This document shows positions 14,567 to 19,713 of a stretch of DNA of 19,713 nt, piece by piece (positions within the stretch are counted from its first letter, which is position 1; each line of letters starts with the position of its first letter). The DNA is from Nitrospira sp. UBA2083 (lineage in GTDB: Bacteria > Nitrospirota > Nitrospiria > Nitrospirales > Nitrospiraceae), in contig DCZN01000080.1 in the NCBI GenBank assembly GCA_002331625.1, positions 115,412-135,124 of the forward strand, written 5' to 3'. Below the pieces are notes generated by a model. The model made no database searches, was not told where the DNA came from, and saw only the letters and a list, made by a program, of their open reading frames with translations. The translations under genes and the position numbers were made by a program.

Positions 14567-14926
14567 CTAGCTGCTGAAATCAGGAGGCGAGACGGAGCGA
14601 ATATATGACAACACATCCAGCAGTTGCTGATCCGTCAACTTGCCACGAAAGCCATGCATTGGGGTAAACAAGACCCCATTTGAGATAGCCACGAGCAGCT
14701 CCCAATCCGTCTTGGACCGAGTGGATTGCGACCGAAGATCGGCCGGTCGAACAATCAGATCTCGGCTGTCCGGGCCGTTCCCGTCCAGTTTGGCCCCATG
14801 GCAGCGGAGACATTGCTGTTCGTACACGCGTTGACCAGCTGTGGCATCCCCTCGAATCACTTGAGCGACGATCGGAGGAGTCGAGACGGAAAGCAGGATC
14901 ATTACCATCATCAGCCGCGTCGTCAT
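14567..14926 (-). CDS. Small periplasmic monoheme cytochrome c (paralogue of 4695-5054)
   Basis: The 119-residue product has a signal peptide ending IVAQ, one heme site CLRCH followed by DGNGPD, and the likely Met ligand in VLFTPMHGF. It is the same length as the plus-strand cytochrome at 4695-5054 and shares several blocks with it, so the two are paralogues. The ATG at 14926 has AAAGGAG nine nt upstream. An earlier ATG at 14941 overlaps the UspA stop as ATGA but would place that ribosome-binding site inside the gene, so I prefer 14926. Flanked at 11 nt on both sides by UspA and acyl-CoA synthetase, it is firmly within the operon. Such cytochromes deliver electrons to oxidases or reductases; the partner is unknown. 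Confidence 0.88.
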   Translation of the reverse strand: MTTRLMMVMILLSVSTPPIVAQVIRGDATAGQRVYEQQCLRCHGAKLDGNGPDSRDLIVRPADLRSQSTRSKTDWELLVAISNGVLFTPMHGFRGKLTDQQLLDVLSYIRSVSPPDFSS

Positions 14927-14937
14927 CTTCGCTCCTT

Positions 14938-15795
14938 TCATCGAAGGACCAGCACCGGACAGGGGACATGATGCACGACGGCATGGGAGACACTTCCCAA
15001 GAGGAAACGCGAAATCCCCGTTCGTCCATGGGAGGTTACGACGACCAAGTCCATATCCTTCGACTCCTGCTCAATCACCGTGGCGGGATTACCCTGGACG
15101 ACTTTCGTGGTCACGGTATGCTGAGCGCTCCTAAGCTTCCCCGCGGCCGATTGCACAAGTTCCTCCGCATAGCGTTCCGCGCCCTCCCACCAGGTACTGG
15201 TTCCCAGTGTGTCATAGGGATCGGTCACTCCGATCGGGACAATAGCGTGGACGACACGGAGCTCAGCGGGATCGGTGAATGGATAGCGCAGCAGCCATTT
15301 CACGATACGATCGGCGTCGTCTCGATCTTCGATGCCGATGAGCACGCGACGAACCTTACGGGCGGCCCCCCTGACGATCAACGTCGGCCGGGAGCTATGG
15401 ATGAGCACCCGATGGGACACGCTGCCGAGCACCGCCTCGGAAAGACGGCTTCGTCCGCGCACACCGACGGCGATCAGGTCGGCGGAGAGGTTGTTGGCAC
15501 TCTCGAGGATGAGCTGCGCAGGACTGCCGACTTCGTTCACCTTACGAATTGAAGTCACCTCAGCCGGCACCATGGCAGCGGCGCGTTCCAGCAATTGGTG
15601 GCCCGAATCCACCATTGCATTGCGGAAATCGTCGTAGCCTTGTACGTTGCCGGCTTGCGCCACGACCGGATGTTTCAAGATCCCCAAATCCACGCTGTGG
15701 ACCAGCGTGACATCGGTGGGGTGATAGAGCTGACAGGTCTGACTAATCGCGGTGAACGACTGATCCGACCAATCGACGCCGATGACGACTCTCAT
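14938..15795 (-). CDS. Tandem universal stress protein (UspA family)
   Basis: The 285-residue product holds two Usp domains. Each ends with the nucleotide-binding pattern G-x2-G-x9-G-S: GVRGRSRLSEAVLGS (111-125) and GRTGISRFLLGS (257-268). Each domain starts with a beta-strand motif, VVIGVD and VLIGIE. ATP-binding Usp proteins of this kind accumulate in starvation, low oxygen or membrane stress. The ATG at 15795 follows AAAGGG; a GTG at 15822 would overlap the upstream gene. The stop lies 11 nt before the cytochrome start. With Hsp20, the BCAM0308 protein and the phosphoribosyltransferase upstream, the setting is clearly a stress operon. Confidence 0.92.
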   Translation of the reverse strand: MRVVIGVDWSDQSFTAISQTCQLYHPTDVTLVHSVDLGILKHPVVAQAGNVQGYDDFRNAMVDSGHQLLERAAAMVPAEVTSIRKVNEVGSPAQLILESANNLSADLIAVGVRGRSRLSEAVLGSVSHRVLIHSSRPTLIVRGAARKVRRVLIGIEDRDDADRIVKWLLRYPFTDPAELRVVHAIVPIGVTDPYDTLGTSTWWEGAERYAEELVQSAAGKLRSAQHTVTTKVVQGNPATVIEQESKDMDLVVVTSHGRTGISRFLLGSVSHAVVHHVPCPVLVLR

Positions 15796-15818
15796 GCGTA
15801 CCCTTTCCCCTCGAACCC

Positions 15819-16367
15819 TCAAAACAACGGATGGGGTGCGGTGCCGAACGGAAGGACGTGCGGTGATTCACCGAGATTCCCACGAAGCCGCCACGCTCCG
15901 TCGTCGAGGACGAGGTAGTGTATTTCCTCATGCCAACTGTCGATGGGAACAAAGAGCCCGCTGGTCTTCGATTTCGCCCAGAGATGGCCGGTACAGGTGA
16001 CCTCCAGCACGGCATCCCGACCCGCTCCCACCTTGGTCATCTTCGTGAAGAGGTGCGTGCTGGCAATATCCTGATACTCCTCGAAGAGGTCTTTCCAGAT
16101 TTTGCGGATGTCGTCCTTTTTCAGCCCGTGGTAGTTGTATTGAGGTGAATAGATCACCATGACCTTGTCGAGGTCATGGGTTTTGATGGCGTCTTCCGCC
16201 TGCTCAAAGCTGCCGAGAACGGATTTGAGCGTGGCCGTGTCTACTTCAATCACCGAACCAGTCACAGGAACCACGATTTTTGCCGCGGCGGTGCCGATGC
16301 CCACAAGAAATATGACGACGGCAATGAGTTGGGTGATGGTCGATGCTCCTCTGTCTCGCAGAATCAA
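15819..16367 (-). CDS. Secreted or anchored NTF2-like/SnoaL-type protein
   Basis: The 182-residue product starts with a hydrophobic segment (TQLIAVVIFLVGIGTAAA, about residues 12-29) and continues with a cystatin-like alpha-plus-beta domain: a long first helix (SVLGSFEQAEDAIKTHDLDKV), then YSPQYNYHG, VTCTGHLWAK and DGAWRLRG, which fit the NTF2/SnoaL fold. Such domains often bind small ligands, or have no catalytic activity. The start codon is TTG at 16367, backed by a strong AGGAGG upstream; I see no nearby ATG. It lies 49 nt from the BCAM0308 gene and 23 nt from the UspA gene. The exact role is unknown. Confidence 0.65.
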   Translation of the reverse strand: MILRDRGASTITQLIAVVIFLVGIGTAAAKIVVPVTGSVIEVDTATLKSVLGSFEQAEDAIKTHDLDKVMVIYSPQYNYHGLKKDDIRKIWKDLFEEYQDIASTHLFTKMTKVGAGRDAVLEVTCTGHLWAKSKTSGLFVPIDSWHEEIHYLVLDDGAWRLRGNLGESPHVLPFGTAPHPLF

Positions 16368-16416
16368 GGGAGCCTCCTTCTTCGGACCGGTTCAGGATCA
16401 AGAGCCCGTGTGAGCA

Positions 16417-16917
16417 TCATCTCGTCCATGTGACCCTCACGAAATCTTCGTCTTGGTCGTAATGCAGCTCCAGCTCGCCGTGATAGGCATGTTTCAATGC
16501 CTCGCCGATGCGCCTCGGCAAATGGCTGTCGGTCGTGGAGATGACGAAGCCTTCAGGCTTGGTTTCCATCGACATGATTCGAGACAGCGCGTGTTCCTTG
16601 CTCTCTGTTTTCTCTGTATTCTTGACCAGGGCGATCACTTGTTCATGTTGTGTGTCTTTAAAGCTGCCTTTCAAAGTGACGAAACCTTTCGGGTACTTGT
16701 CTCGTATTCTCATGCAGGCTGGGCAGATAATCTCAGCAGCATCGGCTGGTTTCGTACCCCACATCCACCGCCCCTTGTGAAACAAGGCGTTGCATTCGGT
16801 GCAAATGGTCGGTTCGTTGAGCTTTCCCCGCAGCTTATAGGTATCGTGCTGATACTCCTGTACGGTCCGGTCGTGTCGAGCCCCTAGGCCTGTCGGTATC
16901 TTCGTGTTCGTAGTCAT
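16417..16917 (-). CDS. BCAM0308-family zinc-ribbon protein
   Basis: The 166-residue product carries two CxxC pairs, CTEC (39-42) and CPAC (65-68), with the intervening KGRWMWGTKPA, then a C-terminal alpha/beta domain with ISTTDSHLPRRIGEAL and LHYDQDEDFVRVTW. I recognise this as the family named for BCAM0308 of Burkholderia cenocepacia, sometimes labelled NMD3-like or ribosome/mRNA-stability-associated, with no firm biochemical role. BCAM0308 belongs, from memory, to the low-oxygen-activated (lxa) locus of that organism, so its presence beside Hsp20 and UspA is informative. The start at 16917 follows AAGGGAG. It lies 10 nt after the phosphoribosyltransferase. Confidence 0.72.
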   Translation of the reverse strand: MTTNTKIPTGLGARHDRTVQEYQHDTYKLRGKLNEPTICTECNALFHKGRWMWGTKPADAAEIICPACMRIRDKYPKGFVTLKGSFKDTQHEQVIALVKNTEKTESKEHALSRIMSMETKPEGFVISTTDSHLPRRIGEALKHAYHGELELHYDQDEDFVRVTWTR

Positions 16918-16927
16918 GCGTACTCCC

Positions 16928-17620
16928 TTATCGTGTTGGTGAGATGGTTGGAGAGTGTGACCGTTCCTTCCATCCCAACAGCGACTCTTCCGCCAGGTTT
17001 AAATACTGCACCACGTCGTGATCGCTGACCTGTGCGAAGTCGATATAGTGGTTCCCCACGGCCCAGAACGGCTCCGGCGTGGCAAGGACGACCAACTCGT
17101 CCACCTGCGTGCGAACTTCTTGAATGGTCTCCACTGGGCCAACTGGAATGGCTCCAATCAGACGGCGCGGCTTGAGATGTCTGGCGGAGTGGATGGATGC
17201 GAAAAACGTGGAACCGGTCGCGATGCCGTCATCGACGAGGATGACGATGCGGTCGGTCAGCGTAGGGAAGTGCCGGCCTTGGCGATAGAGGTTCTGCCGG
17301 CGGGCGATCTCCTGCTGTTGCACGTGCACGACTCCATCGATATCCGAGTGAGAAAGACCATACACGGCCATGGCATCGTGATTGAGATAAATTGTTCCTG
17401 TTTCACCGACCGCGCCTAATGCATATTCGGGGTTATCCGGCGCTCCTAACTTACGAGTAATGAAGACGTCCAGAGGAAGATGCAGTCCCAAACTCAGCTG
17501 ATAGCCGACTGCCACGCCCCCACGTGGAAGTGCCAAGATGACCGCTGCCGGATCGTCACAATACTGGATCAGTCGTTCAACGAGCCGACGTCCAGCTTCT
17601 TCGCGATTCTTGAACGTCAC
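16928..17620 (-). CDS. Phosphoribosyltransferase-family protein
   Basis: The 230-residue product has a type I phosphoribosyltransferase fold. The PRPP-binding loop is VILVDDGIATGST (126-138), preceded by ILALPRGGVAVG (28-39) and DVFITRKLGAPDNPE. In stress-regulon proteins of this type the domain sometimes is fused to a dienelactone-hydrolase domain; no such domain is present here. The nucleobase or other substrate is not known. The start is GTG at 17620 with GGGAAGA upstream; no better start is visible. It lies 30 nt after the small membrane peptide and 10 nt before the BCAM0308-family gene. Comparable genes occur in the mycobacterial dormancy regulon, a context parallel rather than proof of function. 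Confidence 0.78.
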   Translation of the reverse strand: MTFKNREEAGRRLVERLIQYCDDPAAVILALPRGGVAVGYQLSLGLHLPLDVFITRKLGAPDNPEYALGAVGETGTIYLNHDAMAVYGLSHSDIDGVVHVQQQEIARRQNLYRQGRHFPTLTDRIVILVDDGIATGSTFFASIHSARHLKPRRLIGAIPVGPVETIQEVRTQVDELVVLATPEPFWAVGNHYIDFAQVSDHDVVQYLNLAEESLLGWKERSHSPTISPTR

Positions 17621-17650
17621 ACTCTTCCCTTCCGCCCACTCGCCATGGGT

Positions 17651-17803
17651 CTACATCACGCCGTTTGTGACACCGACTCCAATCAGGAACATCGCCATGA
17701 CGATCAGGATGAGCATGAGCAGCACATGATGACGTGGCCCACTCTCTTTTTGATCCCAATGGATTTCCCAGGGAATCTCCAAATAACGGGGGTGACGAAA
17801 CAT
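17651..17803 (-). CDS. Small single-span membrane peptide (50 residues)
   Basis: This short gene encodes MFRHPRYLEIPWEIHWDQKE followed by SGPRHHV and a hydrophobic segment (LLMLILIVMAMFLIGVGV, about residues 28-45), so one membrane span is likely, with a His/Trp/acid-bearing N-terminal part. GGAGG sits at ideal spacing before the ATG at 17803. It is in line with its neighbours, 97 nt after hsp20 and 30 nt before the phosphoribosyltransferase, and is easily missed in annotation because of its length. I recognise no family. It may be a stress-induced membrane peptide. Confidence 0.6.
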   Translation of the reverse strand: MFRHPRYLEIPWEIHWDQKESGPRHHVLLMLILIVMAMFLIGVGVTNGVM

Positions 17804-17832
17804 GATGCCCTCCTTTTCTGAGCCAAGGCCAC

Positions 17833-17896
17833 GGTTGAGGTTAAGGTCGAGTCAGGAACAACGCTCTTGCCCTTAACCTGAACCTAAGCCTCGACC
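17833..17896. repeat. Inverted hexamer repeats (GGTTNA) between hsp20 and the next gene
   Basis: The plus strand holds three hexamers, GGTTGA, GGTTAA and GGTCGA (17833-17850). The minus strand holds four, GGTCGA, GGCTTA, GGTTCA and GGTTAA (17896-17873). Together they form an inverted repeat with AGGTTAAGG (17838-17846) against CCTTAACCT (17871-17879) as the best stem. It lies inside the operon spacer and could affect transcript processing or stability. Confidence 0.55.
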
Positions 17897-17900
17897 TCTC

Positions 17901-18374
17901 TCATGACACCTTCACCTCTATCGCCTTGGGCTTGGCCTTCTCCGACTTTGGAAGATGGACCTTCAACACGCCGTCTTTATACTCGGCGTTGACCTTGGAG
18001 CCGTCGGCATCTTCGGGAAGGCTAAAGCTTCGCATGAAACTGCCGTAGGCGCGCTCGACGCGGTGATATTTCTTCCCCTTTTCTTCCTTCTCGTATCTCC
18101 GCTCTCCGCTGATCGCCAGCACATCGTCATGGACGTTGATCTTGATCTCTTCCTTCTTCATTTCAGGGAGTTCCGCTTTGATGACGTATTCCTTCTCATC
18201 TTCCGAGATGTCCACCAACGGGGCCCATTCGGCAACCGAGATGGCTTCCTTCTTATCGGTGCCGGCAGGTGTCGGTGTACGCCCAAAATAGCTTGAGAGT
18301 CGTTTCTCCATCTCCTCAATTTCCTTGAACGGATTCCATCGTGTCGTCGGTTCCCATCGTGTCAGGGCGCTCAT
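17901..18374 (-). CDS. Hsp20/alpha-crystallin small heat-shock protein
   Basis: The 157-residue product begins with a WNPFKEIEEMEKRL helix and contains the alpha-crystallin domain (about 48-145) with WAPLVDISEDEKEYVIKAEL, the signature GVLKVHLPK (135-143) and a C-terminal I-x-V motif in AIEVKVS, which in this family contacts neighbouring subunits. It is an ATP-independent holdase that keeps unfolding proteins soluble. The start at 18374 follows AGGAGG. It heads the minus-strand unit, and a sigma-54-like element lies about 55 nt upstream. It is one of the clearest genes in the window. Confidence 0.95.
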   Translation of the reverse strand: MSALTRWEPTTRWNPFKEIEEMEKRLSSYFGRTPTPAGTDKKEAISVAEWAPLVDISEDEKEYVIKAELPEMKKEEIKINVHDDVLAISGERRYEKEEKGKKYHRVERAYGSFMRSFSLPEDADGSKVNAEYKDGVLKVHLPKSEKAKPKAIEVKVS

Positions 18375-18426
18375 AACCAGTACCTCCTTCTATGGGTGAA
18401 AGCAGAATGCTCTGTCTCGAGGTGTT

Positions 18427-18443
18427 TGCATTGACGGTGCCAA
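18427..18443 (-). promoter_or_regulatory. Candidate sigma-54 promoter for hsp20 and its operon
   Basis: On the minus strand the sequence reads TTGGCAC-CGTCA-ATGCA. It matches TGGCAC-N5-TTGCA at 10 of 11 core positions, with GG and GC ten bases apart. Transcription would begin near 18416, giving a leader of about 40 nt before the hsp20 ATG. From memory, sigma-54 control of a small heat-shock gene has precedent in E. coli ibpB. A sigma-70 promoter cannot be excluded. Confidence 0.55.
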
Positions 18444-18534
18444 GGGTAAAAAATGAAGAGTAGGCCGAATGTTCTTCAGAAATTGCAGCCAGTTAGCCCA
18501 CAGCCTGGGCTTGGTAAGGCGACGGTGTGGAGAG

Positions 18535-18592
18535 AGGCTGTTGCATTACGGGGCAGTGGATTCCAAGGGGCTGTCGCCTCTTTCAACAGCCT
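18535..18592. repeat. Inverted repeat AGGCTGTTG / CAACAGCCT
   Basis: Perfect 9-nt arms at 18535-18543 and 18584-18592 enclose 40 nt that contains GGGGCTGTCGCCTC. The right side, TTTCAACAGCCTGATAAG, resembles a spacer element common in many Nitrospira-like and proteobacterial genomes, as I recall. It sits in the divergent region between hsp20 and the zinc-ribbon gene. Confidence 0.5.
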
Positions 18593-18658
18593 GATAAGGG
18601 AGGCTTTTGCGAATCCTTTCTAGCCCAAGCGGCTCTCAAGGGCCAGGGAGACCATTCT

Positions 18659-18889
18659 ATGACCAGCTCCGGTGTTGCGAAAGGCAAAGGAGAGCACATC
18701 GACCGATGCCACCGCTGTGGCGGGCTCATGGTGTCGGAAGAAGTGCTGGAGCTCAGATCATTCGATTGGCGCTGTGTGAGCTGCGGGGAGCGGATCGATG
18801 CCGTCATTCTTGCGCATCGGAAGCAGGATTTTGTGGGTATTGAGACCGAGAAAACCTTTGCTGCGAAGAGGAAAGATCCCCTCAATTAA
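18659..18889 (+). CDS. Small zinc-ribbon protein
   Basis: The 76-residue product carries two Cys pairs, CHRCGG and CVSCGE, set 21 residues apart between their inner cysteines, with a short beta-hairpin sequence between (LMVSEEVLELRSFDWR). This is a zinc-ribbon layout, found in nucleic-acid-binding and in protein-contact modules. No fused catalytic domain is present. The ATG at 18659 follows GGGAG. Frames further upstream run into the inverted repeat. It is transcribed away from hsp20; a regulatory role is possible but not shown. Confidence 0.6.
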   Translation: MTSSGVAKGKGEHIDRCHRCGGLMVSEEVLELRSFDWRCVSCGERIDAVILAHRKQDFVGIETEKTFAAKRKDPLN

Positions 18890-19596
18890 GGTTCCCTGCC
18901 TCAACGGGCTTACTCATGTTATACAGAGACGAGGGGGTATCTTGTCCCTGTTGATACTGAGCGAGTCGAGCTTATCTGGAACGCGAAGGAGGTGACGTGA
19001 GCCTAAAGAGGTGGGTAGCCCCAGGTGTGTAGCCTACGCTTGTGCAGCCAACACGGAGAGGAGGTGTGTACCATTTCCGTCGGGTAGAAATCGTCCTTAT
19101 GCGAGTGAAGGGTTGCTGAGTGTGGCTGTTTCTTCTCTACACACGAGTACCCCGAGCGAGAGATCCAATTACGGCAATCGATACCCCCAACAATACAAAT
19201 CGCTCTCAGAGCGAGCTCCTCAATGGGTAAAGGACGAACTTCGCCCTCCTGCTGGGGAAAGCAATCTAGCAGAGACGGGTCCCAAGAGCTCTTTACACTT
19301 GCTGAGGTCTTGGAGAGGTAGTAGGTTTCCCACCCACTGGTGGGCCTGCTCACCATCCCAACGCCCGACCTCGATCCCCTTGAGTGTTCCTCTCAGCGAG
19401 GCCTCCGCTCAACTGTTCGGTAAACCCCTTTTACCAATAATCAATCGGCTACGTCTTCTTAGAAGGGTGGTGCATTGGCCGACAATGCCATCGGAGATTG
19501 GATACTAGGCGTTTTCCTAAGTCATCCGTGCAATCTTACTAGAGTTGTACTGATCCAGCCGTTTGGTGGCTCATTGAACTTGCCAGGGGTTTACCC
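18890..19596. other. About 700 nt with no supported gene
   Basis: Long open frames exist here on both strands, but they start at rare codons, have odd composition and match no family I know. A perfect Shine-Dalgarno AAGGAGGTGA at 18986-18995 precedes a GTG at 18997 whose frame stops after 11 codons (TAG at 19030-19032) and then stays open about 28 more codons. This could be a damaged gene start. A small hairpin CCCACC-CACT-GGTGGG lies at 19329-19344. Confidence 0.4.
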
Positions 19597-19619
19597 AGAG
19601 GCCTAGAATTCAGGCCTCT
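19597..19619. repeat. Hairpin AGAGGCCT / AGGCCTCT just before the last ORF
   Basis: Perfect 8-bp arms at 19597-19604 and 19612-19619 with a 7-nt loop AGAATTC. It ends three nt before the ATG at 19623, so in an mRNA it would cover the normal ribosome-binding position. No T-run follows on either side, which argues against a simple terminator. Confidence 0.55.
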
Positions 19620-19622
19620 CCT

Positions 19623-19713
19623 ATGCCACCGAAAACGGCCAAGATGAAACTCTCTCCAAAGAGAAAGCCAGCACGGCGGAAGCTGGGCACGATCGATCAT
19701 CCACGACGCCGCG
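19623..19713 (+). CDS. Partial ORF, Lys/Arg-rich N-terminus
   Basis: The frame from ATG at 19623 runs off the end of the window after 30 codons: MPPKTAKMKLSPKRKPARRK, then LGTIDHPRRR. It is strongly basic, as in nucleic-acid-binding or ribosome-associated small proteins, but too short to classify. There is no clear ribosome-binding site; the hairpin at 19597-19619 occupies that position. It may be a real gene start or an unused ORF. Confidence 0.35.
   Translation, partial: MPPKTAKMKLSPKRKPARRKLGTIDHPRRR

Noticed and set aside
19011..19508. A 165-codon plus-strand frame and an overlapping 117-codon minus-strand frame at 19003-19356
   Set aside because: The plus frame starts at GTG without a suitably spaced ribosome-binding site; both have atypical composition and no recognisable family. 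Their mutual overlap means at most one could be real.
1..19713. CRISPR arrays, tRNA or rRNA genes, intact transposases, phage genes
   Set aside because: I looked for regularly spaced repeats, cloverleaf-like segments and typical transposase or phage motifs and found none I could support.

Overview
The window looks like a chromosomal segment of a Nitrospira-type chemolithoautotroph (Nitrospirota). This is inferred from gene content: many small periplasmic c-type cytochromes, a pyruvate/2-oxoacid:ferredoxin oxidoreductase, an ADP-forming acyl-CoA synthetase, polyphosphate kinase 2, and degenerate GTGAAGCGT/ACGCTTCAC spacer repeats of a kind I associate with that genus. There is no rRNA, tRNA, CRISPR array, intact insertion sequence or phage gene. 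Placement is by pattern recognition only.

Plus strand, 45-10370: a run of about fourteen genes. First come a TsdA-like diheme cytochrome lipoprotein, an OsmC-family thiol protein, a DsrE-family sulfur-handling protein, a PPK2 polyphosphate kinase and a monoheme cytochrome with a Gly/Met/His-rich tail. After a 397-nt spacer with a terminator-like element come a CpxP/Spy-like periplasmic protein, a second small cytochrome and a YtxH-type protein. Then follows a three-gene ferredoxin oxidoreductase (fused gamma-delta, alpha, beta), and finally a cytochrome c'-like lipoprotein, a hemerythrin and another cytochrome.

Middle, 10371-12392: an AT-richer, poorly conserved patch with remnants resembling a toxin-antitoxin pair, an unrecognised lipoprotein and an outer-membrane beta-barrel protein, both on the minus strand. 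The barrel gene is preceded by a sigma-54-like -24/-12 element.

Minus strand, 18374 down to 12393: a tightly spaced eight-gene unit. In order of transcription it encodes Hsp20, a 50-residue membrane peptide, a phosphoribosyltransferase, a BCAM0308-family zinc protein, a secreted NTF2-like protein, a tandem UspA protein, a monoheme cytochrome c and an ADP-forming acetyl/acyl-CoA synthetase. A second sigma-54-like element lies upstream of hsp20. A small zinc-ribbon gene diverges from it, and the right end (18890-19622) has no gene I can support before a partial basic ORF at the edge.

How it fits together (inference): Hsp20, UspA, BCAM0308, phosphoribosyltransferase, acetyl-CoA/acetate enzymes and cytochromes are the same kinds of protein as those in the low-oxygen-activated (lxa) persistence locus of Burkholderia cenocepacia, and partly those of the mycobacterial dormancy regulon. 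The oxidoreductase (pyruvate to acetyl-CoA plus reduced ferredoxin) and the ADP-forming synthetase (acetyl-CoA to acetate plus ATP) would form an ATP-yielding route. PPK2 would draw on polyphosphate, and hemerythrin and cytochromes would handle scarce oxygen and electrons. My reading is a low-oxygen or stress-survival island in a nitrifier.
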